DNA from: Tetradesmus obliquus
Taxonomy: Eukaryota > Chlorophyta > Chlorophyceae > Sphaeropleales > Scenedesmaceae
DNA: 64,000 bases
Assembly: GCA_030272155.1 (NCBI GenBank)
Contig: CP126207.1
Location: forward strand, 186,001 to 250,000
Direction: 5' to 3'
This document shows positions 63,977-64,000 of the stretch, in pieces. A program made the position numbers and the translations under genes. The notes beneath the pieces were generated by a model. It was not told the origin of the DNA and ran no database searches. It was given only the letters and a program-made list of their open reading frames with translations. Every line of letters starts with the position of its first letter. The first letter of the stretch is position 1.

Positions 63977-64000
63977 GCCACACAAACCCCTCGTGCTTGC

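Overview
This is nuclear DNA from a eukaryote, most likely a chlorophyte green alga. The evidence is GT-AG introns in every gene, GC-rich Ala/Gln-coding sequence with long CTG/CAG tracts, TTTAGGG-type motifs, a candidate TGTAA poly(A) signal, and plant/algal-type proteins (ER BiP ending in HDEL, an ER-type HSP90, a GH79 glycosidase). Exon models were built by hand from splice sites, reading phase and family homology.

Layout. 1-3.9 kb is repeat-rich with no recognised gene. 3.96-15.69 kb holds two copies of an A-type cyclin gene in opposite orientation (minus 7.6->3.96 kb, plus 12.3->15.69 kb), the arms of a large inverted duplication whose centre (about 8-11.8 kb) holds remnants of another gene. 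15.7-26.6 kb is a block of tandem repeats (105 bp, 48 bp, about 226/148 bp and others), CTG tracts and interstitial telomere-like DNA. 27.57-33.17 kb (minus) is a nine-exon GH79 heparanase-like glycosidase. 34.6-35.0 kb has minus-strand exons of an unidentified gene. 37.17-40.73 kb (plus) is a six-exon secreted protein of unknown function. 41-44.5 kb is repeats and hairpins. 44.7-46.75 kb is a 5'-truncated LINE whose ORF is split by a 225-bp MITE-like insertion. 47.43-54.62 kb (minus) is a complete 14-exon BiP (659 aa). 56.46-64 kb (plus) is the ER HSP90 (GRP94), which appears truncated or runs off the window.

BiP and GRP94 are partner ER-lumen chaperones transcribed divergently from a 1.85-kb region with heat-shock-element-like sites, so co-regulation is likely. 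GH79 and the unknown protein both carry signal peptides and so probably pass through the same secretory pathway.

The most unusual feature is shared by all five well-resolved gene types. Their introns are loaded with partial, decaying tandem copies of the neighbouring exon ('exon echoes'), each keeping the splice junction it was copied with. About 60 are visible. In BiP one exon start is present three times at an exact 130-bp period. The same echo arrays occur in both cyclin arms, so they predate the inverted duplication.
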